64,000 nt of DNA from Leptotrichia hofstadii (GCF_007990525.1 NZ_AP019823.1:2294001-2358000), one strand, 5' to 3'. Shown: positions 51,544 to 60,725, numbered from the stretch's first letter. Notes: generated by a model not told the origin, from the sequence alone. Program-made: numbers and translations.

Positions 51544-52473
51544 TTATTCATTAAATAATTTTAGACGATTTTTAGATTTTATACTATTATCTTTGTATTT
51601 TTCTAAATAAAGTTTTTCAAACTCCTCAATTTCCAAATTATGATTTTTTAAAAACCATTTTTTATGATTTTCTATATATTCTTTTCTAAGTTTCTCATCA
51701 TTCAAATCATTCGGAATTCTTTTCATTCTCTCATCTATACTGTCAAATCCATAAAAATGCTCATTTAATCTTTCTTCTGACATTTCTATGTATTCTTTAT
51801 TAATTTCTATCCCTATTCCTCGCCTTTTTATCTGCTGACAAACTCGCATTGCTGTACCACTGCCTAAAAATGGATCTAATACAAGGTCTCCCTCATTTGA
51901 TGAAGCAAGTATCATTCGTTCATATAATGCTTCCGGTTTTTGTGTAGGATGCTTTTTCCTATTTTTATTACTGTAATGAACATGTGAAACTTCCCATACA
52001 TTTCCAGGATTAGCCCCTCTTATATTATTTACAGAGCGATAATATTTTTGTGGTATTCTTATGTCATCTAAATTAAACTTAAATTTTTTCTTATCCTTCG
52101 TAAACATCAAAATATCATCATGTCTAGGAGAAAAGCCTCTAGTTTTACCAATACCTTGGGTATAAAACCATGTTATCCATGAATTAAAATGTAAATTAAA
52201 CTCTTTTTCCAGCATAACATAAACATACGATATATATTTCATTCCCATAAAAATATATAAAGTTCCATCATCTTTCAAAATTCTCACTGCTTCCTTTATC
52301 CAAAGCCGTGAAAACTCAAGATACTCGTCAAACTCCAGATTATCCTTTGTAAATCCGTAATCCTTGTTTAAATTATATGGTGGATCTGTTACTATTAAAT
52401 CTATACTTTCTGTTGGAATTTTTTTTAATTCTTCTAATGCATCTCCCAAAATAATTTCTATATCCTTATCCAT
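51544..52473 (-). CDS. Type II DNA methyltransferase (beta-class, N6-adenine/N4-cytosine)
   Basis: A 309-residue modification enzyme. Catalytic motif IV DPPY is near residue 33 (LIVTDPPYNLN), ahead of the target-recognition region and the AdoMet-binding motif DPFLGSGT near residue 200, which is the beta-class order. Other family parts are LKDDGTLYIFMG, SPRHDDILMFTK and HPTQKPEAL. It overlaps the upstream endonuclease gene by 16 bases, so the two form a coupled system. Target base and site cannot be read from sequence. It lies just upstream of gatB. Confidence 0.9.
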   Translation of the reverse strand: MDKDIEIILGDALEELKKIPTESIDLIVTDPPYNLNKDYGFTKDNLEFDEYLEFSRLWIKEAVRILKDDGTLYIFMGMKYISYVYVMLEKEFNLHFNSWITWFYTQGIGKTRGFSPRHDDILMFTKDKKKFKFNLDDIRIPQKYYRSVNNIRGANPGNVWEVSHVHYSNKNRKKHPTQKPEALYERMILASSNEGDLVLDPFLGSGTAMRVCQQIKRRGIGIEINKEYIEMSEERLNEHFYGFDSIDERMKRIPNDLNDEKLRKEYIENHKKWFLKNHNLEIEEFEKLYLEKYKDNSIKSKNRLKLFNE

Positions 52474-53213
52474 TTATTTTTCACCGCCAGATTATAAAAA
52501 TCCTCTATTGTTCGTTTACTGCTATTCAAATATTTTTTATCTAGTAACTGACACATTTCCCATGTTGTTCTAAATTCATAATTCACATAATGAATATCTT
52601 TTATTTGTATTTGGCCAGTTCCTAGACTTGGATTATATGAAATATCTATTTCACTAATATATTTTAAATCATATGCATTAAAATCAACTATTTCCATTAT
52701 ACCGTCCATAAGAAATGTATTTCTATTTCTCTCAGTATATGCTTTATGTTTTATTGATAAAATTATAAATATAAAATTAGGATCCTCAACGTATGCTGTT
52801 CTTATTCTAGCAAATGAAGTAATATTAGGAGATTTCCCACTTTCTTCTATATCATTTGATGTTGCTTTCACATCTATATTTCCAGTTATTACATTTTTAT
52901 TATTTTTAAATTGCAAAATAATATCTGCCATTCCTAATCTTTCTTGTGCTTCAACATTAATTAAGTTGTATTTATTATCAATTGAATCTCTTATATCAGA
53001 AAAGACTTCGTATGCCCATGCTTCTATCATTGGACTTGCTAATTTATTTATATTCTCTAATGGTAATCCCATTTTTAAATTTGTATTTATAATTATCTTA
53101 TTTTCATTTTTTTCTAATAAAATTCTATTTATAGTTTCTATTACAAATTCTGATTCATTTTTGTAATTTTTTGATTCTTCTGGTTTTTTCAAAATAAGAT
53201 CTTCATACTTCAT
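52458..53213 (-). CDS. Type II restriction endonuclease (PD-(D/E)xK type)
   Basis: A 251-residue protein with no clear named relative. A likely PD-(D/E)xK active site is seen as the Asp in ERLGMADIILQF and the later GNIDVKATSND (Asp-x-Lys), about 20 residues apart as in EcoRV-like enzymes. It overlaps the methyltransferase gene, which supports the restriction role. It lies between gatA and the methyltransferase in the gat operon. Its AT-rich codons match the neighbours, so any transfer is not recent or came from a similar genome. Recognition site unknown. Confidence 0.75.
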   Translation of the reverse strand: MKYEDLILKKPEESKNYKNESEFVIETINRILLEKNENKIIINTNLKMGLPLENINKLASPMIEAWAYEVFSDIRDSIDNKYNLINVEAQERLGMADIILQFKNNKNVITGNIDVKATSNDIEESGKSPNITSFARIRTAYVEDPNFIFIILSIKHKAYTERNRNTFLMDGIMEIVDFNAYDLKYISEIDISYNPSLGTGQIQIKDIHYVNYEFRTTWEMCQLLDKKYLNSSKRTIEDFYNLAVKNKWIRI

Positions 53214-53227
53214 TTATTCTCTCCTCA

Positions 53228-54691
53228 TTATAATTCCGGATACTCTATTTTCCCCCTAACTTGCTCAAATTTATTCGCCACATTAAACAGCAAGTCTTCC
53301 CTAAAGTAATTTCCAATCAGCTGTATTCCTACAGGAAGTCTATTTACAAATCCTGCTGGAACTGAAATTGCAGGCAATCCAGCCATATTTATTGATACAG
53401 TAAAAATATCTCCCAAATACATTTGAACTGGATCAGTAACTTTTTCACCTTTTTTAAACGCTGTTGTTGGAGAAACTGGTGTCAAAATCAAGTCAACTTC
53501 TGAAAGAACTCGCGAAAAATCATCTCTTATTAATCTTCTAACTTGCGAAGCCTTTTTATAATAAGCATCATAAAATCCAGAACTTAACACATAATTTCCA
53601 ATCATAATTCTACGCTTAACTTCATCTCCAAAACCTTCTGTTCGTGATTTTACATACATTTCCTCAATATTTTCATCACTTTTTCTAACCCCATATCTCA
53701 CTCCGTCATATCTTGACAAGTTTGAAGCCGCCTCAGCCGATGAAATTATATAATAAGTGGAAATTGCGTATTTTGTGTAAGGCAACGATACTTCCTTCAC
53801 TTCTGCTCCAAGTTTTTTCAATGTTTCCACAGTTTTATCCACAACTTCCTTTATCGACTTATCCAGTTCATCTGAAAAATATTCTTTTGGAAGCCCAATT
53901 TTTAATCCTTTAATATCTTTTTCAAGTAAAGATACATAATCAGGCACTTCTACATCTGCAGTTGTCGGATCATTTTCATCATATCCTGAAATTATCTGCA
54001 TAACTCTTGCTAAATCTTCCGAACTTTTTGCCAAAGCCCCAATCTGATCCAGCGAAGAACCAAATGCCATAAGACCGTATCTCGAAACTCTTCCATAAGT
54101 TGGCTTTATTCCCACAGTTCCAGTCAAGCTCGCAGGCTGTCTAATACTTCCGCCAGTATCTGTTCCCAAAGCAACAGGTATTTCACTAGCCGCAACCGCA
54201 GCTGCCGATCCCCCACTGCTTCCTCCTGGCACTCTTTCCAAGTCCCAAGGGTTAGAAGCCGATTTTATCGAAGAATTTTCATTTGAAGACCCCATCGCAA
54301 ACTCATCCATATTAGCCTTCCCAACAAGCACTGCTCCAGCTTCCTTTAACTTTTTCACAACAGTTGCATCATAAACTCCCACATAATTTTTCAAAATTTG
54401 CGAAGCCGCCGTTGTCAAATCTCCCTTTGAAACAATATTATCCTTCAACGCCACAGGCACTCCAAAAAGTCCTGTATTTTCATATTTTTTTCTTCCTTCT
54501 TCGTTATTTTCTTCATCAATTTTTCGAGCCTGTTCCAATGCCTTCTCCTCAAAAATATTAGAAAAAGCCCCAACCTTATCTTCAACTGCTTTTATTCTAT
54601 CTAAAAAATTTCTTGTAACTTCTTCTGAAGTAGTCTCTTTATTCTTTATCATTTCCGCCAGTTCACTAGCCGTTTTTTTGTATAAATTCAT
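53228..54691 (-). CDS. gatA: Asp-tRNA(Asn)/Glu-tRNA(Gln) amidotransferase subunit A
   Basis: Amidase subunit of GatCAB, releasing ammonia from glutamine or asparagine. I start at ATG 54691, after a GAAAGG site (487 residues); an in-frame GTG 9 bases upstream is part of that site. The amidase signature is clear: Lys in VALKDNI near residue 75, GGSSGGSAAAVAA with cis-Ser near 150, and nucleophile Ser in GTDTGGSIRQPAS near 173. Length is normal. It follows the DUF4253 gene by a few bases and precedes the PD-(D/E)xK nuclease. Confidence 0.95.
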   Translation of the reverse strand: MNLYKKTASELAEMIKNKETTSEEVTRNFLDRIKAVEDKVGAFSNIFEEKALEQARKIDEENNEEGRKKYENTGLFGVPVALKDNIVSKGDLTTAASQILKNYVGVYDATVVKKLKEAGAVLVGKANMDEFAMGSSNENSSIKSASNPWDLERVPGGSSGGSAAAVAASEIPVALGTDTGGSIRQPASLTGTVGIKPTYGRVSRYGLMAFGSSLDQIGALAKSSEDLARVMQIISGYDENDPTTADVEVPDYVSLLEKDIKGLKIGLPKEYFSDELDKSIKEVVDKTVETLKKLGAEVKEVSLPYTKYAISTYYIISSAEAASNLSRYDGVRYGVRKSDENIEEMYVKSRTEGFGDEVKRRIMIGNYVLSSGFYDAYYKKASQVRRLIRDDFSRVLSEVDLILTPVSPTTAFKKGEKVTDPVQMYLGDIFTVSINMAGLPAISVPAGFVNRLPVGIQLIGNYFREDLLFNVANKFEQVRGKIEYPEL

Positions 54692-54712
54692 TTTTTTCAC
54701 CTTTCTTCTTTT

Positions 54713-55459
54713 CTAATCCCACCAAAAATACCAATTTTTAGCTTTGTATAACTCTTTTGAAAGTTCCTCCAGTTCATCATAAATTTGAAAAACTAAATCC
54801 TCGCTAACTAAAAACTGCTCTATTGCCAATTCTTCAGCTTCTTTTTGTGTTTCTGGAAATTTTTCCAAATAAAATTCCATTTCAGAATCAGTTATCGCAA
54901 CAATTCGTGCATCATATTTTTCATACCAATATTTACTGATAGCTATGATTTCTTCTGGCAAAGGACATTCATTAAAACCACCAAATAAAAACCATCCTGG
55001 AATTTCATAAACTTTATCTGCCGGAACTTTAAATAATCCTACATTTTCCCTTATTTTTCCAGTTTCTATGTCAAATATTGAATTTAAATATAAAGTTTTA
55101 TCTTCATTAAAATTTTTAAAATAATCTAAGTAATCGTTGTCATCAGAAAATTCATATTCCTCATCCAGATACTCATTTTCTATATACTCCTGTTTTCTTT
55201 CTTTAAACCACTGAGTACAGTCTACTTTTTTATAATTTTCTAAAATTTCATCTTTTATTCTTTTATATTCCTCGAATTCAGGAAATTCTTCATTGAAATA
55301 ATCTTTTACCTCAACAAAAACAGGGATAAAGCCTTCTTTTTTACCTTCTTCCAATAGCTCAAAGTATCTTTCTACAACTTCTGTTATTCCACTATCTTTA
55401 TTAATTTTTTCATAATCGCATTTTATTTTATCTGCAAATAAATCTACATTTCCCAACAT
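54713..55459 (-). CDS. DUF4253 domain-containing protein
   Basis: A 248-residue acidic cytosolic protein. The C-terminal about 110 residues match the DUF4253 pattern: ISKYWYEKYDARIVAITDSEMEFYL, then PETQKEAEELAIEQFLVSEDLV and a Trp-rich end (KNWYFWWD). The N-terminal half is rich in Glu and Tyr with no known domain. Such proteins often occur near polymorphic-toxin immunity genes (family knowledge), but here it sits between gatC and gatA, about 20 bases from each. No toxin adjoins. Role unknown. Confidence 0.75.
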   Translation of the reverse strand: MLGNVDLFADKIKCDYEKINKDSGITEVVERYFELLEEGKKEGFIPVFVEVKDYFNEEFPEFEEYKRIKDEILENYKKVDCTQWFKERKQEYIENEYLDEEYEFSDDNDYLDYFKNFNEDKTLYLNSIFDIETGKIRENVGLFKVPADKVYEIPGWFLFGGFNECPLPEEIIAISKYWYEKYDARIVAITDSEMEFYLEKFPETQKEAEELAIEQFLVSEDLVFQIYDELEELSKELYKAKNWYFWWD

Positions 55460-55479
55460 TTTTCTCTCCTTAAAAGAAT

Positions 55480-55779
55480 CTAATTATCCGCATTTTCTCC
55501 AACAACTTTTGGCACAATTATAAATTCCTCATCCTTATTAGGCGAATTTTCTAAAATTTCCTTCTTAATTCCAGCATCCCTAACTTTATCTTTTCTCAAT
55601 TTATCTTTTAAGTCCAGCACATTAAAAAGTGGCTCCACATCAGTAGTATCAACCCCATTCAACTCTTCCATATGCTCAAATATTTTATTCAAATCCACCC
55701 TAAATTTTTCAATTTCACTTTCCGAAAATTCCAATTTAGAAAGTGCTGCTATTTTTAAAACATCTTCTTTGCTTAACAT
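55480..55779 (-). CDS. gatC: Asp-tRNA(Asn)/Glu-tRNA(Gln) amidotransferase subunit C
   Basis: Small 99-residue subunit that ties GatA to GatB. It has the usual start SKEDVLKIAALSKLEFSESEIEKF, middle ELNGVDTTDVEPLFNVLD and a PKVVG tail. It is the first gat gene in transcription order and is directly preceded (25 bases) by the cytosine methyltransferase gene. Confidence 0.93.
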   Translation of the reverse strand: MLSKEDVLKIAALSKLEFSESEIEKFRVDLNKIFEHMEELNGVDTTDVEPLFNVLDLKDKLRKDKVRDAGIKKEILENSPNKDEEFIIVPKVVGENADN

Positions 55780-55803
55780 TTAATTTTTTCCTCCTTACAC
55801 TTT

Positions 55804-57036
55804 TTATTCATTCTCAATTATTTTTTTTAAAGTCGGCTCCAATCGTGAAATTATACCTGTCACTAAAGCATTTCCCATCATAAAGTATCTATTTCTCTTT
55901 GGCATTGTATCTGTCCAGTTTGGTGGAAACATTTGTATTATTTCACATTCTATTTCAGTTAAAGTACGATATTTTTTTTGCTTATTATCATAAATAATAT
56001 GTGAAGATCTATTTGTTGTTCCTTCACTTGTAAGCAGTGTCCTAGCCGGTTCTTCCATATTTTCTGGAAAAGCCATATTTCCTTCACTATAAATATACGA
56101 ATGTCCTGCCTTTGTTTTCCTTTCTATTCTTTTTCCACCCTTTAAATATTTCCATTTTTCTAATTTTTCATTTGTTACTAAATATTCCTTCAAATCAAAA
56201 TCATTGTAACTTTTTGCCTTTTCTATAACTTCCTTTAAAGAAAAAATTTCTTCTCTAATTGAATCTATATTATAATGAAAAACGGTTCCTTCCATCATTA
56301 TTCCGCTTTCAAAAAATTTTCCTTCTGAATATTCATCACTTATTTTTAAAATATTTTCATATTTATTCAGATTTATTTCTTTTTCAGAATCTATCATTAC
56401 TGGAAATACTTTATTAAAAATATTTTCCTTGTTTTTTCTAAATTCCTTACTATACTTCAAATTTTTCTTGAAAGCAAATATGAAGACTCTTCTTCTTTTT
56501 TGCGGCATTGAGTAATCTCCGGCATTTATAACTCTCCATTGCACATAATATCCTAATTCATCAAATGTCTTGAGCATTATTGCAAAATCTCTTCCTCTCC
56601 TGCTTGCTGGCGATTTTAGAAGTCTATCCACATTTTCCAGAAGTACAAAAGGAGATTTTTTTTCAATTAAGACATCTTTTATATCCCAGAATAAAACTCC
56701 CTTTTTTCCTTTAATTCCTTTTTCTCCATTAAGACTTCTTGCCACAGAATAATCCTGGCATGGAAAACCACCGACTAGCAGATTATGATCTGGTATCAGT
56801 TTTTTATCAACCTTATTTATATCTTCATTTGAGTTATTCTCTATCCCAAATCTTTTTGTATAGCAGTTATATGCATGCTGTGCTTTTGTTGAAGGCTCAA
56901 ACTGATTTCCCCAGACAAAATTCCAAGTCTTATTTTCTTTCGCTAATCCTGTTTCCTCATCAAATCCCTTTACTTTATTCAAACCGACTCTAAAACCTCC
57001 AACACCTGCAAATAACTCTGCAACTGTTAACTCCAT
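55804..57036 (-). CDS. DNA (cytosine-5-)-methyltransferase, M.Sau3AI-like
   Basis: A 410-residue C5-cytosine methyltransferase. Motif I is AELFAGVGGFRVGL near residue 6, the catalytic Cys is in GGFPCQDYSVA near residue 96, ENVDRLLKS is motif VI, and QKRRRVFIFAF is motif VIII. Motifs IX-X (RTLTEIECEIIQMFP, MMGNALVTGI) close the fold. Its start overlaps the stop of the upstream endonuclease by one base (TAATG). Because the partner is Sau3AI-like, the likely target is GATC with methylated cytosine (inferred from the partner). Confidence 0.93.
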   Translation of the reverse strand: MELTVAELFAGVGGFRVGLNKVKGFDEETGLAKENKTWNFVWGNQFEPSTKAQHAYNCYTKRFGIENNSNEDINKVDKKLIPDHNLLVGGFPCQDYSVARSLNGEKGIKGKKGVLFWDIKDVLIEKKSPFVLLENVDRLLKSPASRRGRDFAIMLKTFDELGYYVQWRVINAGDYSMPQKRRRVFIFAFKKNLKYSKEFRKNKENIFNKVFPVMIDSEKEINLNKYENILKISDEYSEGKFFESGIMMEGTVFHYNIDSIREEIFSLKEVIEKAKSYNDFDLKEYLVTNEKLEKWKYLKGGKRIERKTKAGHSYIYSEGNMAFPENMEEPARTLLTSEGTTNRSSHIIYDNKQKKYRTLTEIECEIIQMFPPNWTDTMPKRNRYFMMGNALVTGIISRLEPTLKKIIENE

Positions 57037-58502
57037 TATTTTTCCTCCACTTTTTTTATTGTATTTTCAATAATTTTAATAATGTAGCTATTATTTAGCC
57101 AAAAACTCTGTTTTGTCATTTTATCTCCATTTGGCAATTCATCAGCATCTTTGCAATTTCCATTTCCATATTCTCTGCCATTAATAACATATTTTGACTT
57201 TCTTGCATGTGGTCTCAAATGAAAAATTTTAGTTTCACTTTTTTTGGGTAAGTCGTTCCTTACTATTATTTTCCCATCTTTTTGTTTTTCTATTTTAAAA
57301 TTTACACCTTTTTTAAATTTATTCCTGTATAAATTCCACTCCATCATTCCAACAGTTTCCAGTTCATCTATTGGCATATTCCAAAACTTAGCTCCTGTAA
57401 GTTGATATTCATCTGTCTCATTTTTTTTAAACACAACAAATAAAAATTTTTTTTCTGAAAAAAAATTATAAATTTCTGAATTTTCAAAATTCTCATTTAC
57501 AAATTTTTTTATTTTTATTGCTGGAAATGACATGCTTTCTTTCGTACGATTATTCTTTTCAACTCTTATTGTTTTAATCTCTATATTTGCCTTTTCAAAT
57601 TCCTCAGCATTTTCACTTTTTACTCCTAACATTCTGTAAATCAAGATACTATTTACATGTTTCGGCTTATTTTCTATATTATATTTTTTACATAATTCTT
57701 CTATTGTTAAACCTGTATTTTCATATATCTTTTTCAAAACTACATCTTCAAAATATGCAACTTCGTCTTCTTTAACAATAGAGTCATAAGTTGATACATT
57801 TCCAACAATATAAGTGTTTAAAACATAAGACATATATGACTGTTTCAGAGAAAAAGCTATTCTTTTTGCAAGCACTTCTCCGTAATATTGTTTCTGCAAG
57901 CTTTTTTCTGCCGTACTTCCCTTAGTACAGGCACCCAAATAATTAGTATCTCCTTCAGACAATTTATGAGCATTTCCAGAAATTATTTTTTCAACTATTA
58001 TTTGATAATCTTTTTTTATTATTTCTAAATCTTTTTTACAACTTTCTCCCAAAATTGAAAATAATTTAACAAAATCAATGCTGTAATCCAGTTTATTCTT
58101 ATTTTTATCATGAAAATACAGTATTAATAAAATTAATTGTAATTTTTCTAAGACATGAGATTTTTCAAAATCAGTTTCTATCGGCTTATCATTAGGAATC
58201 ATACCTATTACAAGTCTTTCTTTTGCCTTCAATTCTCCATTTTTATTTTTTATATATGGGGTCACTTTCAATTCTGTATTAGCCTTTAGAAAATCTGGAT
58301 TGGGATTGCTGTTAGGTTTATAATAAAAATAATACTCCTCTATTAAGTTTCCCAGTTTACCTTTATTTTTATTCAACGTTTTTTCTAATTCCAATTCATT
58401 GTCTTTAAAATATTCTCTTAATATATCATAAAAGGTTTTCCCTATCAATCTTTTTGCATAATTTTCAATATCTTGCGGGTCTGTTTCATCGTATGGCAAC
58501 AT
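57036..58502 (-). CDS. Sau3AI family type II restriction endonuclease
   Basis: A 488-residue endonuclease with the MutH-like fold duplicated as in Sau3AI, which is about the same length. I start at ATG 58502 after AGGAGA; an in-frame TTG lies 15 bases upstream. The active-site region is visible near residues 55-105: KGKLGNLIEEYYF, NPNPDFLKANTELKVTP (Asp and Glu-x-Lys) and KERLVIGMI. The C-terminal half (PAIKIKKFVNENFE and later RPHARKSKYVINGREYGNG) is the second, DNA-binding copy. It probably cuts unmethylated GATC. It forms a compact operon with the C5 methyltransferase. Confidence 0.88.
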   Translation of the reverse strand: MLPYDETDPQDIENYAKRLIGKTFYDILREYFKDNELELEKTLNKNKGKLGNLIEEYYFYYKPNSNPNPDFLKANTELKVTPYIKNKNGELKAKERLVIGMIPNDKPIETDFEKSHVLEKLQLILLILYFHDKNKNKLDYSIDFVKLFSILGESCKKDLEIIKKDYQIIVEKIISGNAHKLSEGDTNYLGACTKGSTAEKSLQKQYYGEVLAKRIAFSLKQSYMSYVLNTYIVGNVSTYDSIVKEDEVAYFEDVVLKKIYENTGLTIEELCKKYNIENKPKHVNSILIYRMLGVKSENAEEFEKANIEIKTIRVEKNNRTKESMSFPAIKIKKFVNENFENSEIYNFFSEKKFLFVVFKKNETDEYQLTGAKFWNMPIDELETVGMMEWNLYRNKFKKGVNFKIEKQKDGKIIVRNDLPKKSETKIFHLRPHARKSKYVINGREYGNGNCKDADELPNGDKMTKQSFWLNNSYIIKIIENTIKKVEEK

Positions 58503-58569
58503 ATTTTCTCCTATCAAAATTCAAATTATTCTGCATTTTTCATATCAATTGTTCTTTCAGATATTAAAT

Positions 58570-59232
58570 TTATAACTGCTTTATTTTTTTATATTCCAAA
58601 ATCTCGTCAAAATCCCCAAACTCAAAAAATTCAATTCCATTTTCTTCACAAAACTTAACCGCCCTAGTCCCTTTTCTCACAAAAGCAAAATCAGCCACTT
58701 CCAATGCCTTGTAATCAGACGGACCATCGCCTACAAAATAAGTTGTGTAGCCCTGTTTCTTATAATTTTCTACAGCTTCCTTCTTGTCAACTCCATAATA
58801 GCCTTCCTTGTCCAAAAATGGATTTTCCACAGTAATTTGATTTTTATCAGTTCCACTAAATTTTAAATCGTTCGAGATGACTTCGCTATCTGGCAAGTTT
58901 ATACCATATTTTGAAAGTGTTCCCTGTACGTTTAGCCTTGCACCTGCACTAACAATTTTAAATTCTGCTCCACTTTTTACAAAATCTATAAAAGTTTTAT
59001 CAATTGTCACATTTTCCTGCAAAGTCTGGATATACTGCTCTTTTGTGATATTTAGAGAACCTAGTCCATATTTTATAAACTCTCTTATAGAATATTCTCC
59101 AGCTCTGTATCTTTTTCGCAGTTCCTGTTTAAATTCAGGCTGATGCGTTTCAAGCAAAACATCTGTCGAATCTTTGTTACTTATTGTTATATCAAAATCT
59201 ATTAAAAAGATTGATTTTTTATTATTTCCCAA
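58570..59232 (-). CDS. HAD-IB family phosphatase (MtnX-like)
   Basis: A 220-residue HAD hydrolase starting at TTG 59232, after AGGAGG with 7-base spacing; no ATG fits. Motif I is FLIDFDITISNKD (DxDxT form, nucleophile Asp near residue 12), motif II the Ser/Ala in IVSAGAR, and motif IV FVGDGPSDYKAL. Between them are a small cap and KYGINLPDSEVISN. Relatives include phosphoserine phosphatase and MtnX (2-hydroxy-3-keto-5-methylthiopentenyl-1-phosphate phosphatase); the substrate here is not decided. It lies 22 bases downstream of the pseudouridine synthase gene. Confidence 0.85.
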   Translation of the reverse strand: MGNNKKSIFLIDFDITISNKDSTDVLLETHQPEFKQELRKRYRAGEYSIREFIKYGLGSLNITKEQYIQTLQENVTIDKTFIDFVKSGAEFKIVSAGARLNVQGTLSKYGINLPDSEVISNDLKFSGTDKNQITVENPFLDKEGYYGVDKKEAVENYKKQGYTTYFVGDGPSDYKALEVADFAFVRKGTRAVKFCEENGIEFFEFGDFDEILEYKKIKQL

Positions 59233-59253
59233 TGTTTTCCTCCTGCCAGAAAT

Positions 59254-59940
59254 TTATAAATTTTTCAGATATTTAATTTCATCTTCATTCAAAGCACGAT
59301 ATTCTCCCACTTGCAAATTACCAAGCGTAAGTTCTCCCACTTTAATACGTTTTAATGAATTAACATTATATCCCAATGTTTCCAGCATTTTTCTTATCTG
59401 TCTGTTTCTTCCTTCAAAAATTGCAATTCTAAGTTCCTTTTTGTCAATTTTCTTAACTTTTGCTGGTGCAGTTCTTTTCCCGTCAATTACAACTCCATGC
59501 TGCAGTGCCTCAATATCCTTGTCTTCAATTTCACGGCTAACTTTTGCAATGTAACTCTTATACAATTTTTTTCGTGGATGCATTACGTGATTATAAACTT
59601 CGCCATCATTACTGATTATAATTAACCCTTCTGTCATAAAGTCCAATCTTCCATAAGTGAAAAGTCTGGCACGTGATTTTATAAAGTCTACTGCAAGTCT
59701 ACGCCCAAACTTGTCTTCATTTGAGCAAAGCACTCTTTTTGGCTTGTTTAAAATATAATATTCGTATCTTGTATTAAGTTTTACTCTTTCTCCATCAATT
59801 CTAACCACATCTTCAGGTTTCACATCCATCCCAATAATCGCCTCGTGCTTATTTACTGTAACTCTTCCTTCGTTTATCAGTTCATCAGCCTTCCTACGTG
59901 AACAAAATCCCGTTTCAGCTATAAATTTATTTAATCTCAT
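59254..59940 (-). CDS. Ribosomal large/small subunit pseudouridine synthase (RluB/RsuA family)
   Basis: Changes a uridine in rRNA to pseudouridine. The 228-residue protein has an N-terminal S4 domain (MRLNKFIAETGFCSRRKADELI) and the RsuA-type catalytic domain with the Asp in YGRLDFMTEGLII near residue 100, plus GRNRQIRKMLETLGYNV. RluB (23S position 2605) is the closest by general look, since it is usually next to scpB as here. The exact target is inferred. Confidence 0.9.
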   Translation of the reverse strand: MRLNKFIAETGFCSRRKADELINEGRVTVNKHEAIIGMDVKPEDVVRIDGERVKLNTRYEYYILNKPKRVLCSNEDKFGRRLAVDFIKSRARLFTYGRLDFMTEGLIIISNDGEVYNHVMHPRKKLYKSYIAKVSREIEDKDIEALQHGVVIDGKRTAPAKVKKIDKKELRIAIFEGRNRQIRKMLETLGYNVNSLKRIKVGELTLGNLQVGEYRALNEDEIKYLKNL

Positions 59941-59960
59941 TTTATTTACCTCTTTATTTT

Positions 59961-60665
59961 CTACTCTTTTATTTTTTCAATTTCTTCTTTTGCTTTTAGT
60001 TCCGAATCTTCTTCTGAATTTAATTTTTCTCCCTCTTTTGTGTCTTCATTTTCTTCCTTCTCATCTTCCTTATAAAGCAGCTCAATTTTTTGAAACTGCT
60101 CATTTCCTGGCAGTTCCTGTTTTCCACGGATATTCAGATAACTGTAAAAATCATCTGTTACTTCGTACAAATTTGGTGTCCCAGCCGTTTTTTTCCGTCC
60201 GGAAATATAAATTAGTTTTCTTTCCAATAGATTTGACATAGTCTTGTCTACACCGACACTTCTGATCTGCTCTATTTCTGCTTTAGTTATAGGCCCTTTA
60301 TATGCGATAATTGCCAATGTTTCCATTGCTGAACGGGATAATTTTTTTAATTTCATTTCTGGATTAAAAAATCGTTTCACATCAGAGCCAAAAAGTGGAT
60401 TTGATACAAGGCATACGATTCCATTTTCAATTTTTACATTTATTCCTGTATTTTTCCGCTTTTCCTTTAAATTACGCAATATTTCCTCTATTTCAAAAGA
60501 TTCCATTCCATAAAACTGTGCAAGTTCTTTCACAGTAATCATTTCTTTTGATAAAAAAATTATTGCTTCAACTTTTTCTTCAATATCATTGATTTTATTT
60601 TTTATAGTTTCTTCTCTATCTTTATTTTCTTCTATTTCAATTTTTTTACTTTCAAAATTTTCCAT
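59961..60665 (-). CDS. scpB: Segregation and condensation protein B
   Basis: Winged-helix partner of ScpA and SMC in chromosome condensation and segregation. The 234-residue protein has an acidic, Lys-rich head, then the ScpB core: VEAIIFLSKEMITVKELAQ, LSRSAMETLAIIAYKGPITKAEIEQIRSVGVD, LIYISGRKKTAGTPNLYEVTDDFY. The tail (about 40 residues) is very acidic and likely disordered. It lies upstream of the pseudouridine synthase. No scpA is in the window. Confidence 0.93.
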   Translation of the reverse strand: MENFESKKIEIEENKDREETIKNKINDIEEKVEAIIFLSKEMITVKELAQFYGMESFEIEEILRNLKEKRKNTGINVKIENGIVCLVSNPLFGSDVKRFFNPEMKLKKLSRSAMETLAIIAYKGPITKAEIEQIRSVGVDKTMSNLLERKLIYISGRKKTAGTPNLYEVTDDFYSYLNIRGKQELPGNEQFQKIELLYKEDEKEENEDTKEGEKLNSEEDSELKAKEEIEKIKE

Positions 60666-60725
60666 ATTCTACCATTTATCTTCATCATTTTATTTTTGCG
60701 AAATAAACTTGTTATTTTGCGTTAA

